Positions 16,271 to 24,749 of a DNA stretch of 36,508 bases are shown here, piece by piece. Within the stretch, counting starts at the first letter, position 1, and each line of letters starts with the position of its first letter. This DNA comes from Bog-756 sp052326605 (GTDB lineage: Bacteria > Actinomycetota > Acidimicrobiia > Acidimicrobiales > RAAP-2). Below the pieces are notes generated by a model. It had not been told where the DNA came from. It was given only the letters and a program-made list of their open reading frames with translations, and did no database searches. Position numbers and translations under genes: made by a program. Location: assembly GCA_052326605.1 (NCBI GenBank), contig JBKQMB010000071.1, forward strand, positions 1 to 36,508, given 5' to 3'.

Positions 16271-16867
16271 TCATGGTGTCCAACGGCTCGTGGCGGGCTC
16301 GGGGGACGGCCGGTGCCGGCCATCCCTCCCCCGTCCGTCGATGATCAGGCAGGTGCCCGTCGCGGTGGCGACGAGCCTGCCTGCGCCGTCGGTGATCTCG
16401 GTACGGGCGAAGGCCACCCGCCGACCCGGCTTGGTCACCAGGCCGGTGGCCACGATCGGTCCGCTGGTGGTCGAGAGCGGCCGCAGGTAGCCGATCTGGA
16501 GATCGATCGACGTGTAGCCGACTCCCGGATCGAGGGTGGTGTGCACGGCGCACCCCACCACAGTGTCAGCCAGTGCGCACACCACGCCACCGTGGACCAT
16601 GCCGATCGGGTTGTAGACCGACTCGTCCGGCTCGCACTCGAAGGCCACCCGCCCCAGCTCGATGTCCCGTATCCGCATGCCGAACAGGGCGGCGATCGGG
16701 GGAGGGGGGAGGTCCCCGTCGCGGATGGCACGGAGGAAGTCGATCCCGCTCATGGACGGCGCCGCTGCCGCGGTGATGGCCGGGTCGCGCCAGGTCACCG
16801 TCTTGGACCTCGGCCGACCCCAGTCGTGGGAGCGGCCCGCCGCGGTCGGCTGCTCGATCCGGGTCAT
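16271..16867 (-). CDS. PaaI-like hotdog-fold thioesterase
   Basis: A 198-residue protein from the ATG at 16865-16867, which overlaps the stop of the upstream MFS gene as ATGA and has GGAGG just before it. The hotdog signature YNPIGMVHGGVVCALADTVVG is clear (HGG at the helix start, Asp in ALAD), followed by YTSIDLQIGYLRPL and FARTEITDGAGRLVATATGTCLI, the usual PaaI strands. Such enzymes hydrolyse acyl- or aryl-CoA thioesters. Translational coupling to an exporter controlled by HxlR suggests a shared job in handling a toxic acyl or aromatic compound; inference. The C-terminus is extended by a short Arg-rich tail. Confidence 0.88.
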   Translation of the reverse strand: MTRIEQPTAAGRSHDWGRPRSKTVTWRDPAITAAAAPSMSGIDFLRAIRDGDLPPPPIAALFGMRIRDIELGRVAFECEPDESVYNPIGMVHGGVVCALADTVVGCAVHTTLDPGVGYTSIDLQIGYLRPLSTTSGPIVATGLVTKPGRRVAFARTEITDGAGRLVATATGTCLIIDGRGRDGRHRPSPEPATSRWTP

Positions 16868-18381
16868 ACGACCTCCACGGGAGCGAGGCGGGGCGGGGCG
16901 GACTCGAGGAGGCCCGGGTCCGTGGTGTCGGACCCGCTCGCCGCGTCGATCACACCGGGATCGGCCGGCACCCGGACCGACCCCGGTGGGCGGAGCAGGC
17001 AGCAGATCAGGCCGGAGGAGGCCGCCATCGCCGCCACGAACCACCACAGATGGTGGAAGTGGGCGAGCGCCCCGGCCGCCCCGGTCGGAGCGCCGAGGAT
17101 GACCACGAGCAGGGCGATCCCGAGGGCCCCTCCGACCTGACGGGCGGTCTGGTTGACGGCGCTGCCCACGGCGAAGCGTTCCGGGTGGAGGCTCGAGACC
17201 GCGGCGGCACTGAGCACGGGGAAGGTCAGCCCGATCCCGAGGCCGACCACCAGCGTGCCCGGCAGCCAGATTGACAGGTACTCGGGGCGCAGGCCGACCC
17301 GGGTGGCGTACCAGACCAGGCCGGCAGTGAAGACGACGAACCCGGTGAGCAGCACCCGGCGGAAGCCGTAGCGGCCGGCCATCTTGCCGGCGGGGCCAGA
17401 CACTACGGCCACCACCAGGGGGCCGGGAGTCACGGCCAGGCCCGCCCGGAGGATCGAGTAGTGCCAGACGCTGGTCAGGAACAGGATGTTGCCGAGCAGC
17501 ATGGCGAAGAAACCCATGGCGTAGAACAGCGCGGCGGCGTTGGCCACGGTGAAGGACCGGGACCGGAACAGCGTCAGGTCGAGCACTGGCTCGGCGTGGC
17601 GGGCCGAGCGGCGGAGGAAGCCGGCGCCGAGACCGAGCGCCGTCGCCAACGAGGCGATGATCCACCCGCTGAACCAGCCCCAGCCCGGCCCTTCCGAGAT
17701 GGCCAGGACCAGCGCGGCCAGGGCCCCGCTGAGCAGGACCACCCCCGGGTAGTCGGGCGACGATCGGGTCGTGTCACCCAGCAGTGTGGGCAGCACGTTG
17801 CGGCCGACGAGCCAGGCGACCAGCCCGATCGGGAGGTTCACGTAGAAGGCGGCCCGCCAGCCGAACCCGGTGATCAGGACGGCGCCGAGCGACGGGCCCG
17901 TGGCCACGGCAAGGGCGCCGATCCCGCCCCACAGTGCCACGATCTGCGAGCGCCGCTCGCTCGGGAAGGCCGCCAGGAGCAGGCCCAGCGAGGAAGGTAG
18001 CAGGGCGGCGGCCCCGACCCCCTGGACCAGGCGGCCGGCCACCAGCAGGGGCACCGACGGCGCCAGGCCGGCCAGGGCCGACCCGAGGCAGAAGATGGCC
18101 AGGCCGGCGAAGAACACCCGGCGGCTGCCGAGCCGGTCCGCAGTGCGACCGGCCACGACCAGCAGGGCGCCGAACACGATGCCGTAGCCGGTGATGACCC
18201 AGGCCAGGGAGGCCTGCGCGTCGTGGGGGAAGGACCGCTCCAGCGCCGGAAACGCGACGTTCACGATCGAGAGGTCGAGCGAGGCCATGAAGGCCCCTAG
18301 GGCGGTGACGAGGAAGACCACCCGGAGGCGCCTGCGCGCCTGGCGCGAGGCCACAGGGCCGGCATCGGTTAGTTCTATCAT
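16864..18381 (-). CDS. MFS transporter, DHA2 (14-TMS) drug exporter type
   Basis: About 505 residues from the ATG at 18379-18381, with AAGG at suitable spacing; a start at 18417 would lie inside the operator. The first helix FLVTALGAFMASLDLSIVNVAFPAL carries the LD.TIVNVALP-like motif of DHA2 exporters (read here as LDLSIVNVAFP), followed by WVITGYGIVFGALLVVAGRTADRLGSRR (motif A: GRTADRLGSRR). Motif C is visible as GPSLGAVLITGFGWRAAFYVN. Fourteen hydrophobic segments are expected for the family and the length agrees. It is the first gene of a two-gene unit with the thioesterase and is divergent from HxlR, the standard layout of a regulator and its exporter. Substrate unknown. Confidence 0.93.
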   Translation of the reverse strand: MIELTDAGPVASRQARRRLRVVFLVTALGAFMASLDLSIVNVAFPALERSFPHDAQASLAWVITGYGIVFGALLVVAGRTADRLGSRRVFFAGLAIFCLGSALAGLAPSVPLLVAGRLVQGVGAAALLPSSLGLLLAAFPSERRSQIVALWGGIGALAVATGPSLGAVLITGFGWRAAFYVNLPIGLVAWLVGRNVLPTLLGDTTRSSPDYPGVVLLSGALAALVLAISEGPGWGWFSGWIIASLATALGLGAGFLRRSARHAEPVLDLTLFRSRSFTVANAAALFYAMGFFAMLLGNILFLTSVWHYSILRAGLAVTPGPLVVAVVSGPAGKMAGRYGFRRVLLTGFVVFTAGLVWYATRVGLRPEYLSIWLPGTLVVGLGIGLTFPVLSAAAVSSLHPERFAVGSAVNQTARQVGGALGIALLVVILGAPTGAAGALAHFHHLWWFVAAMAASSGLICCLLRPPGSVRVPADPGVIDAASGSDTTDPGLLESAPPRLAPVEVV

Positions 18382-18388
18382 GCAACTT

Positions 18389-18428
18389 ACCTTAAGGGAT
18401 TGCGTTGCATTATGCAACCCACTAATCT
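18389..18428. promoter_or_regulatory. overlapping divergent promoters with a 15-bp operator palindrome
   Basis: GTTGCATTATGCAAC at 18404-18418 is a perfect palindrome around a central T. For the rightward HxlR gene, TTGCGT (18400-18405) and TAATCT (18423-18428) are 17 bp apart. For the leftward MFS gene, TTGCAT (minus strand, 18417-18412) and TAAGGT (18394-18389) are also 17 bp apart. The palindrome covers both, so one bound dimer could block both genes. A second half-site ATGCAAC is at 18380-18386. The HxlR mRNA would start near its own ATG (18435), so it may be leaderless. Confidence 0.75.
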
Positions 18429-18434
18429 GGGGAC

Positions 18435-18923
18435 ATGGAACGCAAGAGCTTCGCCGGCATGGACTGCTCCGTGGCCCAGTGCCTCGAGGTGGTCGGAGAG
18501 TGGTGGAGCATGCTCATCGTGCGGGATGCCTTCCTCGGCGTCACCCGGTTCGAGGACTTCCGGCGCCGACTGGGGATCTCGCGCAACATCCTCCAGCAGC
18601 GCCTGGCCACCCTGGCCGACGCCGGGGTGCTGGTCCGTGTCCCCTACTCCGAGCACCCGCCGCGCTACGACTACCGCCTCACCGACAAGGGCCGGGACCT
18701 CTGGCCGGTGCTGACCACCATGCGCCAGTGGGGGGACAGGTACGCGGCCCCCTCCGGACCGCCTCTCGAGGTCACCCACAACGCGTGCGGGTCGACCGCA
18801 GACGCGGTACTGGTCTGCGGGTCGTGCGGGGAGCCCATCGGCCCCCGGGATGTGCGGGCGGCCCCGGGGTCGGGTCGGGAGGCGAGCGCCCTCGTTCCGC
18901 AACTGTCGCACCGGACCGGTTGA
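18435..18923 (+). CDS. HxlR family transcriptional regulator
   Basis: A 162-residue protein from the ATG at 18435. It has the HxlR winged-helix pattern: MDCSVAQCLEVVGEWWSMLIVRDAFLGVTRF (Cys10, the frequent redox Cys; then VVGEWWSMLIVRDA), FEDFRRRLGISRNILQQRL as the recognition region and DYRLTDKGRDLWPVL as the wing. The C-terminal extension contains CGSCGEPIG, a CxxC pair that could bind metal or form a disulfide. HxlR proteins bind as dimers and often respond to aldehydes, quinones or redox signals. It probably represses itself and the divergent MFS-thioesterase pair through the palindrome at 18404. Confidence 0.93.
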   Translation: MERKSFAGMDCSVAQCLEVVGEWWSMLIVRDAFLGVTRFEDFRRRLGISRNILQQRLATLADAGVLVRVPYSEHPPRYDYRLTDKGRDLWPVLTTMRQWGDRYAAPSGPPLEVTHNACGSTADAVLVCGSCGEPIGPRDVRAAPGSGREASALVPQLSHRTG

Positions 18924-19049
18924 GCAACCACGCCGTGCCCGACGTGGTCGACGACAAGGCGGCGGGCCGGCCCGAGCTCTCCGTCGACGGCCAGTTGTCC
19001 GAGCTCGTCAACCAGGTCGAGGACGACTCCGAGGTCTTGGTCCACACCA

Positions 19050-19282
19050 GGGCTGCGGCAGCAATCATCGAACAGCGCACCTGGTGTCGTCTGTCCTCGA
19101 ACTCAGCGAGGGCATCGTTCAACGCTGGCGAGCCTGCGCGGTATTCGTGAGATCCAAAGTCCCAGCGGTGTTCGGGCCTTGGGCGAGTGCTTCAAGCCCC
19201 TTCCGGTACGCCTGATCGTCTGCCCACAGGGCAGCAGCCAGATCCTCGACTGCCTCCAGCAGTCGCTCCGTGTCTTGCATCG
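19050..19282 (-). pseudogene. remnant of a small HTH-type protein gene, frameshifted
   Basis: A leftward frame beginning near MQDTERLLEAVEDLAAAL stops with ARQR at 19119. The overlapping frame continues as LNDALAEFEDRRHQVRCSMIAAA before similarity fades at about 19055. Put together they resemble actinobacterial small proteins in which R..LNDALAEFE.RRH.VR leads into a C-terminal HTH. The HTH itself is missing. Recognition is from memory of the pattern, so both identity and the decay are tentative. Confidence 0.4.
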
Positions 19283-19920
19283 CGGCCGGAGGCGGTCTTT
19301 CACGGATCAGGGACTTGCCGGGATCTCCGGTCATCCGGCGTGACCAATCCCCGGCGGCCGGACGATGGTGCCGGGTGCGAAGCTTCGGTCGGCGGATACC
19401 TCAGCTACAAAGGACTCGGCGGCGGGCATCGTAGCGAACGGCGGCACTACCGGTCGGTCGCCCTCGGGCTAGTTGAGCCGGGCCCGTCGCCCTGGCACCG
19501 CAGTCGTGCGCCGTGGGGGGTTACGTGCCCCACCTTCCCGGCGACCTGGGGCTGCGTCGCCGCGCGAGCGAACGTGACGTGCCGTCAGCTTCCAGACTGG
19601 TCCGGCGATGCTGGTCGTGAGCCTTTCGGAACGTAATCGAAGAACCGATGCGTCACACCGTCGGCTGTCCACTCGGCGCGCAGGCGGGTCCGACGCTCGA
19701 CACGGCGGATGTCGAGTGGCTCTCGATGGGCATCGAGCCGGGTGGGGGGGTCGACCACGTTGGCCGTGTCCGACGCTCAGTAGGGTGCCCGGCCGGTTTT
19801 GTTGAGTGCGGTGCCATTCGATGTGGTCCGGGGAGATCGCTGGGGGAACGGGTGGGGTCGGTCAGTCCCGTTGTGCCGATTCCCAAAGGAGGCCTGTCTG
19901 ATCCATCCGGTCCGTTCCGC
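19283..19920. other. gene-poor gap
   Basis: No gene can be supported over about 640 bases. One leftward frame between about 19600 and 19780 contains a coding-looking stretch (RRVERRTRLRAEWTADG, then THRFFDYVPKG) with no start or ribosome site. It may be a gene fragment. Nothing else stands out. Confidence 0.4.
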
Positions 19921-20847
19921 TCATGTGATGGCCGGAGCAAGCGCGCCGACCTCCGCCACTTCCGCGGAGGACAGCCTCCATGCACCGGCGGCGACGTTCG
20001 CCCGAACCTGTTCCGCCTTTGTCGCACCGGCGATCACCGATGCGACCACCGGTTCGGCTGCCAGCCACGCAAAGGCCAAATCCAAGAGGGTGTGCCCTCG
20101 CTCGCCAGCCCACGCGTCAAGGGCCTCGACAACGTCAAAGTTCTCATCAGAGAGCGCACCGGCCGCGCGATCACCCCACCGTTGCAGCCGCGTGCCCGGG
20201 GGCGGCGCTTCGCCCCGGGAGTACTTGCCAGTCAATAATCCACTCGCCAGAGGGAAGTACGGCAGGTAGGCGAGGCCCAGACGCCGGCATTCGGGGAGGA
20301 CCTCCTGCTCGTCCTTCCGGTTGAGCAGGTTGAAGTGGTTCTGCACGCTTGCGAATCGTGATCCACCTGGGACCACGGCGGCGGCGGCCTCGCCAAGTTG
20401 AGCCGCCGAGAAATTTGAGCATCCGATCTCGCGGACCTTGCCCTCGTGGACCAACTCGTCGAGCACACCCAGGGTGTCGGCAATGGGGGTCTCGGGGTCG
20501 GGGCGATGCAGCTGATAGAGATCGATCCGGTCCGTACCGAGTCGCTGCAAACTGCGCTCAACCGCCTCCCGCACGTAGCGAGTGGCGGCACCCCCGGTGC
20601 CGTTCTCCTCTACGGGACTCCCGAACTTGGTGGCGACGACCACCTCGTCACGGTGCCGGCCCAGTGCTTGACCCAAACGCTCCTCGCTCTCCAGGTACGA
20701 GTCGGCCGTATCGAAGAAGTTGATTCCAGACTCGAGGGCTGCGTCGACCACCGGCGGAACCTCGTCCCCACGCATACCGAAGCCGAAGTTGTTGGTTCCG
20801 AGGCCCACGAGCGATACTTCGAGGGTTCCGATCTGTCGCATGTCCAT
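19921..20847 (-). CDS. aldo/keto reductase
   Basis: A 308-residue protein from the ATG at 20845-20847. The AKR catalytic tetrad can be followed: Asp46 in FFDTADSY, Tyr51, Lys74 in VVVATKFG and His114 in DLYQLHRPD. The NADPH-binding end is VIAGATKAEQVRANVAAGAW. It resembles AKR branches that act on aldehydes and ketones in the cytoplasm (pyridoxal- and general-stress-type reductases). It is a single gene, with a hairpin repeat pair upstream at 20948. A frame extension to 20958 has no ribosome site and is dropped. The natural substrate is not deducible. Confidence 0.93.
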   Translation of the reverse strand: MDMRQIGTLEVSLVGLGTNNFGFGMRGDEVPPVVDAALESGINFFDTADSYLESEERLGQALGRHRDEVVVATKFGSPVEENGTGGAATRYVREAVERSLQRLGTDRIDLYQLHRPDPETPIADTLGVLDELVHEGKVREIGCSNFSAAQLGEAAAAVVPGGSRFASVQNHFNLLNRKDEQEVLPECRRLGLAYLPYFPLASGLLTGKYSRGEAPPPGTRLQRWGDRAAGALSDENFDVVEALDAWAGERGHTLLDLAFAWLAAEPVVASVIAGATKAEQVRANVAAGAWRLSSAEVAEVGALAPAIT

Positions 20848-20947
20848 GTTCGCAGTCTTGCCACACGCCTTCTCGGGGGCAAGCCGCCGCCAAGACGCCT
20901 GGGCAACGGGTTCCGGTGCCCAGCCCCTACGGCCCAGACCATTGATT

Positions 20948-21012
20948 CGCGCACTCAACCTTCACAGCTGAGAACGCTGACTCGTGCCCTCAATCTTCAG
21001 AGCTGAGCACAT
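20948..21012. repeat. hairpin repeat units, two in tandem
   Basis: Two adjoining units, ACTCAACCTTCACAGCTGAG and CCTCAATCTTCAGAGCTGAG, are separated by the linker AACGCTGACTCGTG that is typical of this family. Each can form a short stem with loop. Confidence 0.6.
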
Positions 21013-21110
21013 TGGCTTGGTGACTCAGCCGTGTACGCAGGACTTCTTGAACTTGGAGCACACAACCATCATTCTGGCGATGCCAAGTTCGGACATCGCT
21101 GGTCCCGCCG

Positions 21111-22013
21111 CTAGACGGAGGCGAACAGGTCACCGTAGCTATCGATGCGATCCAGCACCTCGGGTGCGGTGAACCGAAGTGAAGCGGGGTCACCCGACTG
21201 GTGACATCGTTCCACTTCTTCCCAGGTGACAGGCGTCGAGACCGTGGGCTCGGAGCGGGCCCGCAAAGAGTATGGCGCGACGGTCGTCTTGGCTGGATGG
21301 TTCTGACTCCAATCGATCAGCACTTTTCCCCGACGATGGCCCTTGCGCATGTTGGAGACCACCAGGTCCGGAACTTCCCGCTCCAGATCCATGGCGATCT
21401 TGCGCGCATGTCCACGCGCCAGATCCCAACTCGGTCGATCGCGCAGAGGTGAGTAGAGATGCAGTCCCTTGGATCCGCTGGTTTTCGCCATGCATTCGAG
21501 ACCTTGGTCGGTCAGAATTCGAGCAACGTGGGCCGCCACACTGCAACACTCGACGATCGTCACCCCTTCGCCCGGATCGAGGTCGAACACCAGGTGGTCG
21601 GGTGGACCGGGAACGGTGCTCCACATCGGTACTCGCCAAAGCGGAACATGGAACTCGATTGTGGCCAAGTTGACGGCCCAGATCAGTGTCGGAAGATCGC
21701 AAACCATGAGGTACTCGACGGCGTCGCCATCGGCAGTGGACGGCACACTGACCTGCCGCACCCATTCGGGGGTGTGTACCGGCGCGTGCTTCTCGAAGAA
21801 CGAGGGCTCGTCGACGCCGTCGGGACACCGCTTCATGGTCAGAGGTCGATCTCGAAGGTGCGGCAGCATGACCTGGGACACCTGTGTGTAGTAGTCGATA
21901 ATCTGCCCTTTGGTGAAGCCGGTGGCCGGGTAGAGCACTTTCTCGAGATTGGACATGGTGAGCTCTCGTCCACCCACGATCACCCTGTTCGACGCCGTGT
22001 CGTCAGGAACCAC
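21111..22013 (-). CDS. LigD polymerase/primase-type domain protein (AEP superfamily)
   Basis: About 300 residues from a GTG at 22011-22013; a GTG at 22094 is the longest possible start and neither has a good ribosome site. The sequence opens with SNLEKVLYPATGFTKGQIIDYY and PLTMKRCPDGV, the usual LigD polymerase beginning. The AEP active site is complete: DLD (Asp144, Asp146) in LVFDLDPGEG, the SGSKGLHLY motif near 179-187 and Asp234 in LIDWSQN. These enzymes fill gaps with ribonucleotides during non-homologous end joining. Immediately upstream lies a frameshifted LigD ligase tail, so this may be the surviving half of a ligase-polymerase fusion. No Ku gene is in the window. Confidence 0.85.
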   Translation of the reverse strand: MVPDDTASNRVIVGGRELTMSNLEKVLYPATGFTKGQIIDYYTQVSQVMLPHLRDRPLTMKRCPDGVDEPSFFEKHAPVHTPEWVRQVSVPSTADGDAVEYLMVCDLPTLIWAVNLATIEFHVPLWRVPMWSTVPGPPDHLVFDLDPGEGVTIVECCSVAAHVARILTDQGLECMAKTSGSKGLHLYSPLRDRPSWDLARGHARKIAMDLEREVPDLVVSNMRKGHRRGKVLIDWSQNHPAKTTVAPYSLRARSEPTVSTPVTWEEVERCHQSGDPASLRFTAPEVLDRIDSYGDLFASV

Positions 22014-22347
22014 GGCGTACACCGTTGGCCGTATTCTGCGGTCGAGAGCGTCGCAGTGCCGGATGCAGTAGACCGCCCGGTGGAATCCGGCCACTCAGCC
22101 CGATCTGATCGACCAGGTTTGGTCGACACCATTCGGATTCCGGCTCCTGAGCAGTAGGAGCGCTTTCATTGAACGAACCGATCAGGTGCTCAAGAGGCGT
22201 CAAGTCGGTGACCGGTGGCTCTGTCGCGATGCGGGTGAAGCCAGTCTCGTCCTTGCCCACGCAGGACAGTCTGCCTCGGTTCACCATCGCAGGTGCACCG
22301 AGCAAAGAGTCGACAGATGTAGCTGGGCGTCTGCCACGTTTTGGCAT
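22014..22347 (-). pseudogene. remnant of the LigD ATP-dependent ligase domain, C-terminal part
   Basis: A leftward frame reads SVDSLLGAPAMVNRGRLSCVG, KDETGFTR, then DLTPLEHLIGSF and EWCRPNLVDQIGLSG, PPGGLLHPALRR. This follows the end of LigD ligase domains (LGALLVG...GRLRYVGKVGTGFT; PLE..PF; WV.PELV.EV.F; G.LRHP). It overlaps the start of the polymerase frame in another register, so an original ligase-polymerase protein seems to have been split by a frameshift near 22030-22060. The nucleotidyltransferase core with its lysine is missing. The open frame stops being ligase-like upstream of about 22340, close to the oxidase fragment. Recognition is by pattern only. Confidence 0.55.
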
Positions 22348-22394
22348 CGAGGCACTGATGGCCGGCTCCTGAGCGCATTGTCCTTCATCTGGTC

Positions 22395-22832
22395 GTGATC
22401 GTGGCCCGCAACTCCGAGGAGGAGAACCTAAGCTCGGTCCACGCCTCCCACTCGCACTCCGACGGCGGCTACCTCTACTTCACCTTCGCCGGCCAGGGAA
22501 CCGGCTCCGACGACGTTGAGGCACGTGAGGAGTTCTACCGTCGCTCGTGGTCGGCTGTCATGGCGGCGACCCGCCGGCACCGCGGATCGATCAGCCAAGA
22601 CCGCGGCATCGGCCTGGTGCGCTCGGGGTACCTGGCCGATGCCCTCGGAGAGGGATTCTCGGTGCTCGAGGGCATCAAGGCGACCCTCGATCCGGTCGGC
22701 ATACTCAATCCGGGGAAGCTAGGACTGAGCAACCCGTTCGGGCCTTCGCCATGGCCCGCGCCGGAGGTCCCGTCCGCGGAGGTGGACACAGGCGGTGATC
22801 CCACGGCGGGCGTCGGCGGGGAGCAACCATGA
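22395..22832 (+). pseudogene. C-terminal fragment of an FAD-linked oxidase
   Basis: 145 residues, whereas complete family members have about 450-550. HASHSHSDGGYLYFTFAG and ISQDRGIGLVRSGYLADALG followed by LEGIKATLDPVGILNPGKLG are the C-terminal landmarks of FAD-oxidase_C proteins such as alkyldihydroxyacetonephosphate synthase-like and glycolate oxidase-like enzymes. The FAD-binding N-terminal domain is absent; the break lies near 22385. The frame overlaps the following kinase fragment by ATGA, a remnant of a former operon. Confidence 0.75.
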
Positions 22833-23215
22833 GTGTGCTCGTGCTCGACGTCGGCACGAGCGACGTGCGGGCCTCCCTGGTGCGCTCCGACGGTCGCATC
22901 TGGTGCACGCAGTGGGGAGAGGTGTTGGCGGTGTCCCCGGACCCCGGGCTGTCGGAGTTCGACCCGCCGCAGATGGCCATTGACCACGACTGGATCCAGA
23001 CACGGGCCTCTTCACAGAACATGACCGACTTCGCGCAGAGCCAGATCCGCACCATCGATGTCGTCGAGGTCATCCCCCGGGGCCCTCAGTGGCCTCGGCG
23101 TCCTGCTGCTGGCTGGGATGGCTCCTGTGGCCTCGGGACCGAACGCCGGCGTGACGACCGGGTCGGAGTCTCGGCCACCCAAGCTGACCGCCACTACCGT
23201 CCACCGGGACTGTGA
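22829..23215 (+). pseudogene. N-terminal fragment of an FGGY-family carbohydrate kinase
   Basis: The ATG at 22829 overlaps the preceding stop and has GGGGAG before it. The first 52 or so residues read MSVLVLDVGTSDVRASLV and SPDPGLSEFDPPQMA, the phosphate-1 motif (DxGTS) and following segment of glycerol-kinase-like proteins. After about 22980 the sequence is no longer kinase-like and stops at 23215. Complete kinases are about 500 residues. Oxidase-kinase pairs of this kind suggest glycerol or sugar-alcohol metabolism in the ancestor. Confidence 0.7.
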
Positions 23216-23303
23216 CAGGAGTGCCGGACTGCCCTACCAGCCCGACAGCGGTATGGGGAGGTCGGGTCGCCAGATTCGAAACGATGCGCTCAGGCACGGG
23301 GAT
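22984..23303. other. non-coding gap after the kinase fragment
   Basis: The kinase frame continues by chance through the first part. No gene, repeat or clear terminator is seen before the convergent hydrolase stop at 23304. Confidence 0.4.
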
Positions 23304-24383
23304 TCAGGGCCACCAACGGTCGATTTCCTCGTAGACCTGTGACCTGTGGGCCAACGCCATGTGTGTCACTCTCGGCAATTGGCGCACAGTCGAACCAGGG
23401 AAGAGCCCCTCGCCTGTCATCTCGCTGAGTATTCCCGACGCACTTGATGCGGTGACCAGCGCGTCGCCGAACACCCGTGCCAGCGGATGAGCGGGGTCGG
23501 CGGTAAGGCCACCGGCAATGATCAGGTATGCGGCTCGCTTGAGCATTGCCACATGATGCGCCACCGGTCCATCACGGGCGTCGAGGTCCTGGTCCAGCCA
23601 GTCCTCATCAGTGATAGCACCGAACTTGAGATCCTTGATTCCCGCACTTCGTGCGTCGAGACCCAGGCCGACCAGGTGCGTGGCAGGAATGGGCAGCGAC
23701 CACAGTGCGGCGCTGGTCAGACTAACGAACACTTCGAGTGGCGCTCCCGTGTTCGGCACCCCGATGAGCACCACTCGCCGGGTTTTCGAGGTCCATGATC
23801 GCCGAAAACGGGCGAAACCGTGCCACGGGCGCGTCCTGAACGCGTAGTGGCACGCTGACCTGATCACGAGGCCGCCCATGCTGTGGCCGATCAGTGTGAT
23901 GTCGCTGACGGGAACGGGCCATGCCGCAACGAGGTAGTGGAGCAACCGGGCGAACTCCCGCCCGTTGACTGAGATGTGCCTGCCGGTGTTGTAGCGCAAC
24001 GAGACGGGTGTGACGCCGTGGTCGCGGGCGAGCAAGCTTCCGTACGTAGTGTCGGGGTCGCCGGGGAAGTCCCACACCGATTCCGTCGACATCAACCCAT
24101 GGACAAGTAGGGCAATTCGGCCAGTCGCCTGGGGCAACGCGTGAGCGAGGCTGTCGCGATCGATTGAGAGAACTTCGGTTCCAGAGCGCATGGTCATGGG
24201 GATAGCCAACGTCGAACCCTGATCGGCGAGCCTGTCACCGAAGAATCCGTTGACCACTGCGAGTGCCTCGTCGCGCCGACCGGGCGCAGCGGTCAGGACG
24301 CGCAAGAGCCGTTCGGCGCTGGCCTGTATCAAACCGCGTTCGCCATCGGAAGTATCCTGCTGCGCAAACCGATCGTCGGCCAT
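23304..24383 (-). CDS. alpha/beta hydrolase (lipase/PGAP1-like)
   Basis: A 359-residue protein from the ATG at 24381-24383. The fold is shown by the oxyanion strand LLVHGLMSTESVW (HG at 95-96), the nucleophile elbow GHSMGG (Ser168) and VVLIGVPNTGAPLEV after it, a combination common in triacylglycerol-lipase and PGAP1-like hydrolases. A C-terminal His in RVTHMALAHR may complete the triad. There is no signal peptide or membrane segment, so it is probably cytoplasmic. The ribosome site is weak. It stands alone, facing the kinase fragment and followed upstream by a tandem hairpin-repeat array. Substrate unknown; esters of long-chain acids are likely by family. Confidence 0.88.
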   Translation of the reverse strand: MADDRFAQQDTSDGERGLIQASAERLLRVLTAAPGRRDEALAVVNGFFGDRLADQGSTLAIPMTMRSGTEVLSIDRDSLAHALPQATGRIALLVHGLMSTESVWDFPGDPDTTYGSLLARDHGVTPVSLRYNTGRHISVNGREFARLLHYLVAAWPVPVSDITLIGHSMGGLVIRSACHYAFRTRPWHGFARFRRSWTSKTRRVVLIGVPNTGAPLEVFVSLTSAALWSLPIPATHLVGLGLDARSAGIKDLKFGAITDEDWLDQDLDARDGPVAHHVAMLKRAAYLIIAGGLTADPAHPLARVFGDALVTASSASGILSEMTGEGLFPGSTVRQLPRVTHMALAHRSQVYEEIDRWWP

Positions 24384-24584
24384 GAGCCGAGCCTACGGCT
24401 CGCCGGCGGCCCACAATGCTCGACACCACAAATGCCCGCAAAGCAATGGGTATGCGCCGCTCAATCGACCCGACCTGCCGTCGAATCACCAAACGCAAAA
24501 CAGAACGCCGTGCATGCAATCTTGGGCAATTCCGCCAGCACTGACACATCCCCCGGCAATGACGCTGCGGGATGCTGTTTCAGG

Positions 24585-24720
24585 TGGCCTCAGCCTCCGA
24601 AGCTGCTCACCGCGCCTGGGGATCTCGGCTACGCACGCTGACAACGCCAACTCGGGGAATTGGCTCCGACGGCTGAGAATGCTGGACCCGGATCTCAGCC
24701 ATCAAGGCTGACGCGTCCGA
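24585..24720. repeat. tandem array of about four hairpin repeat units
   Basis: Units of about 32-38 bp follow one another: CCTCAGCCTCCGAAGCTG, GATCTCGGCTACGCACGCTG, TTGGCTCCGACGGCTGAGAA and GATCTCAGCCATCAAGGCTG, joined by linkers like ACGCC...CTCGGG or GCTGGACCCG. Units diverge by base changes but keep the stem complementarity. There are no spacers, so it is not a CRISPR array. It occupies the region between the hydrolase and the TetR-like gene (24384-24749), where no gene is seen. Confidence 0.6.
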
Positions 24721-24749
24721 TCGGCGACCACGACTGATGCTTCAGCACC

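Noticed and set aside
16271..17665. A 464-residue leftward frame covering the thioesterase and part of the MFS gene
   Set aside because: Its first part is the MFS gene in another register. The thioesterase starts at 16867 with GGAGG and ATGA overlap.
19648..20238. A 196-residue plus-strand frame
   Set aside because: Half of it is antisense to the aldo/keto reductase, and it has no ribosome site or domain.
24585..24720. Possible CRISPR array
   Set aside because: The units follow each other without spacers of unique sequence, diverge from one another and no cas genes are present.
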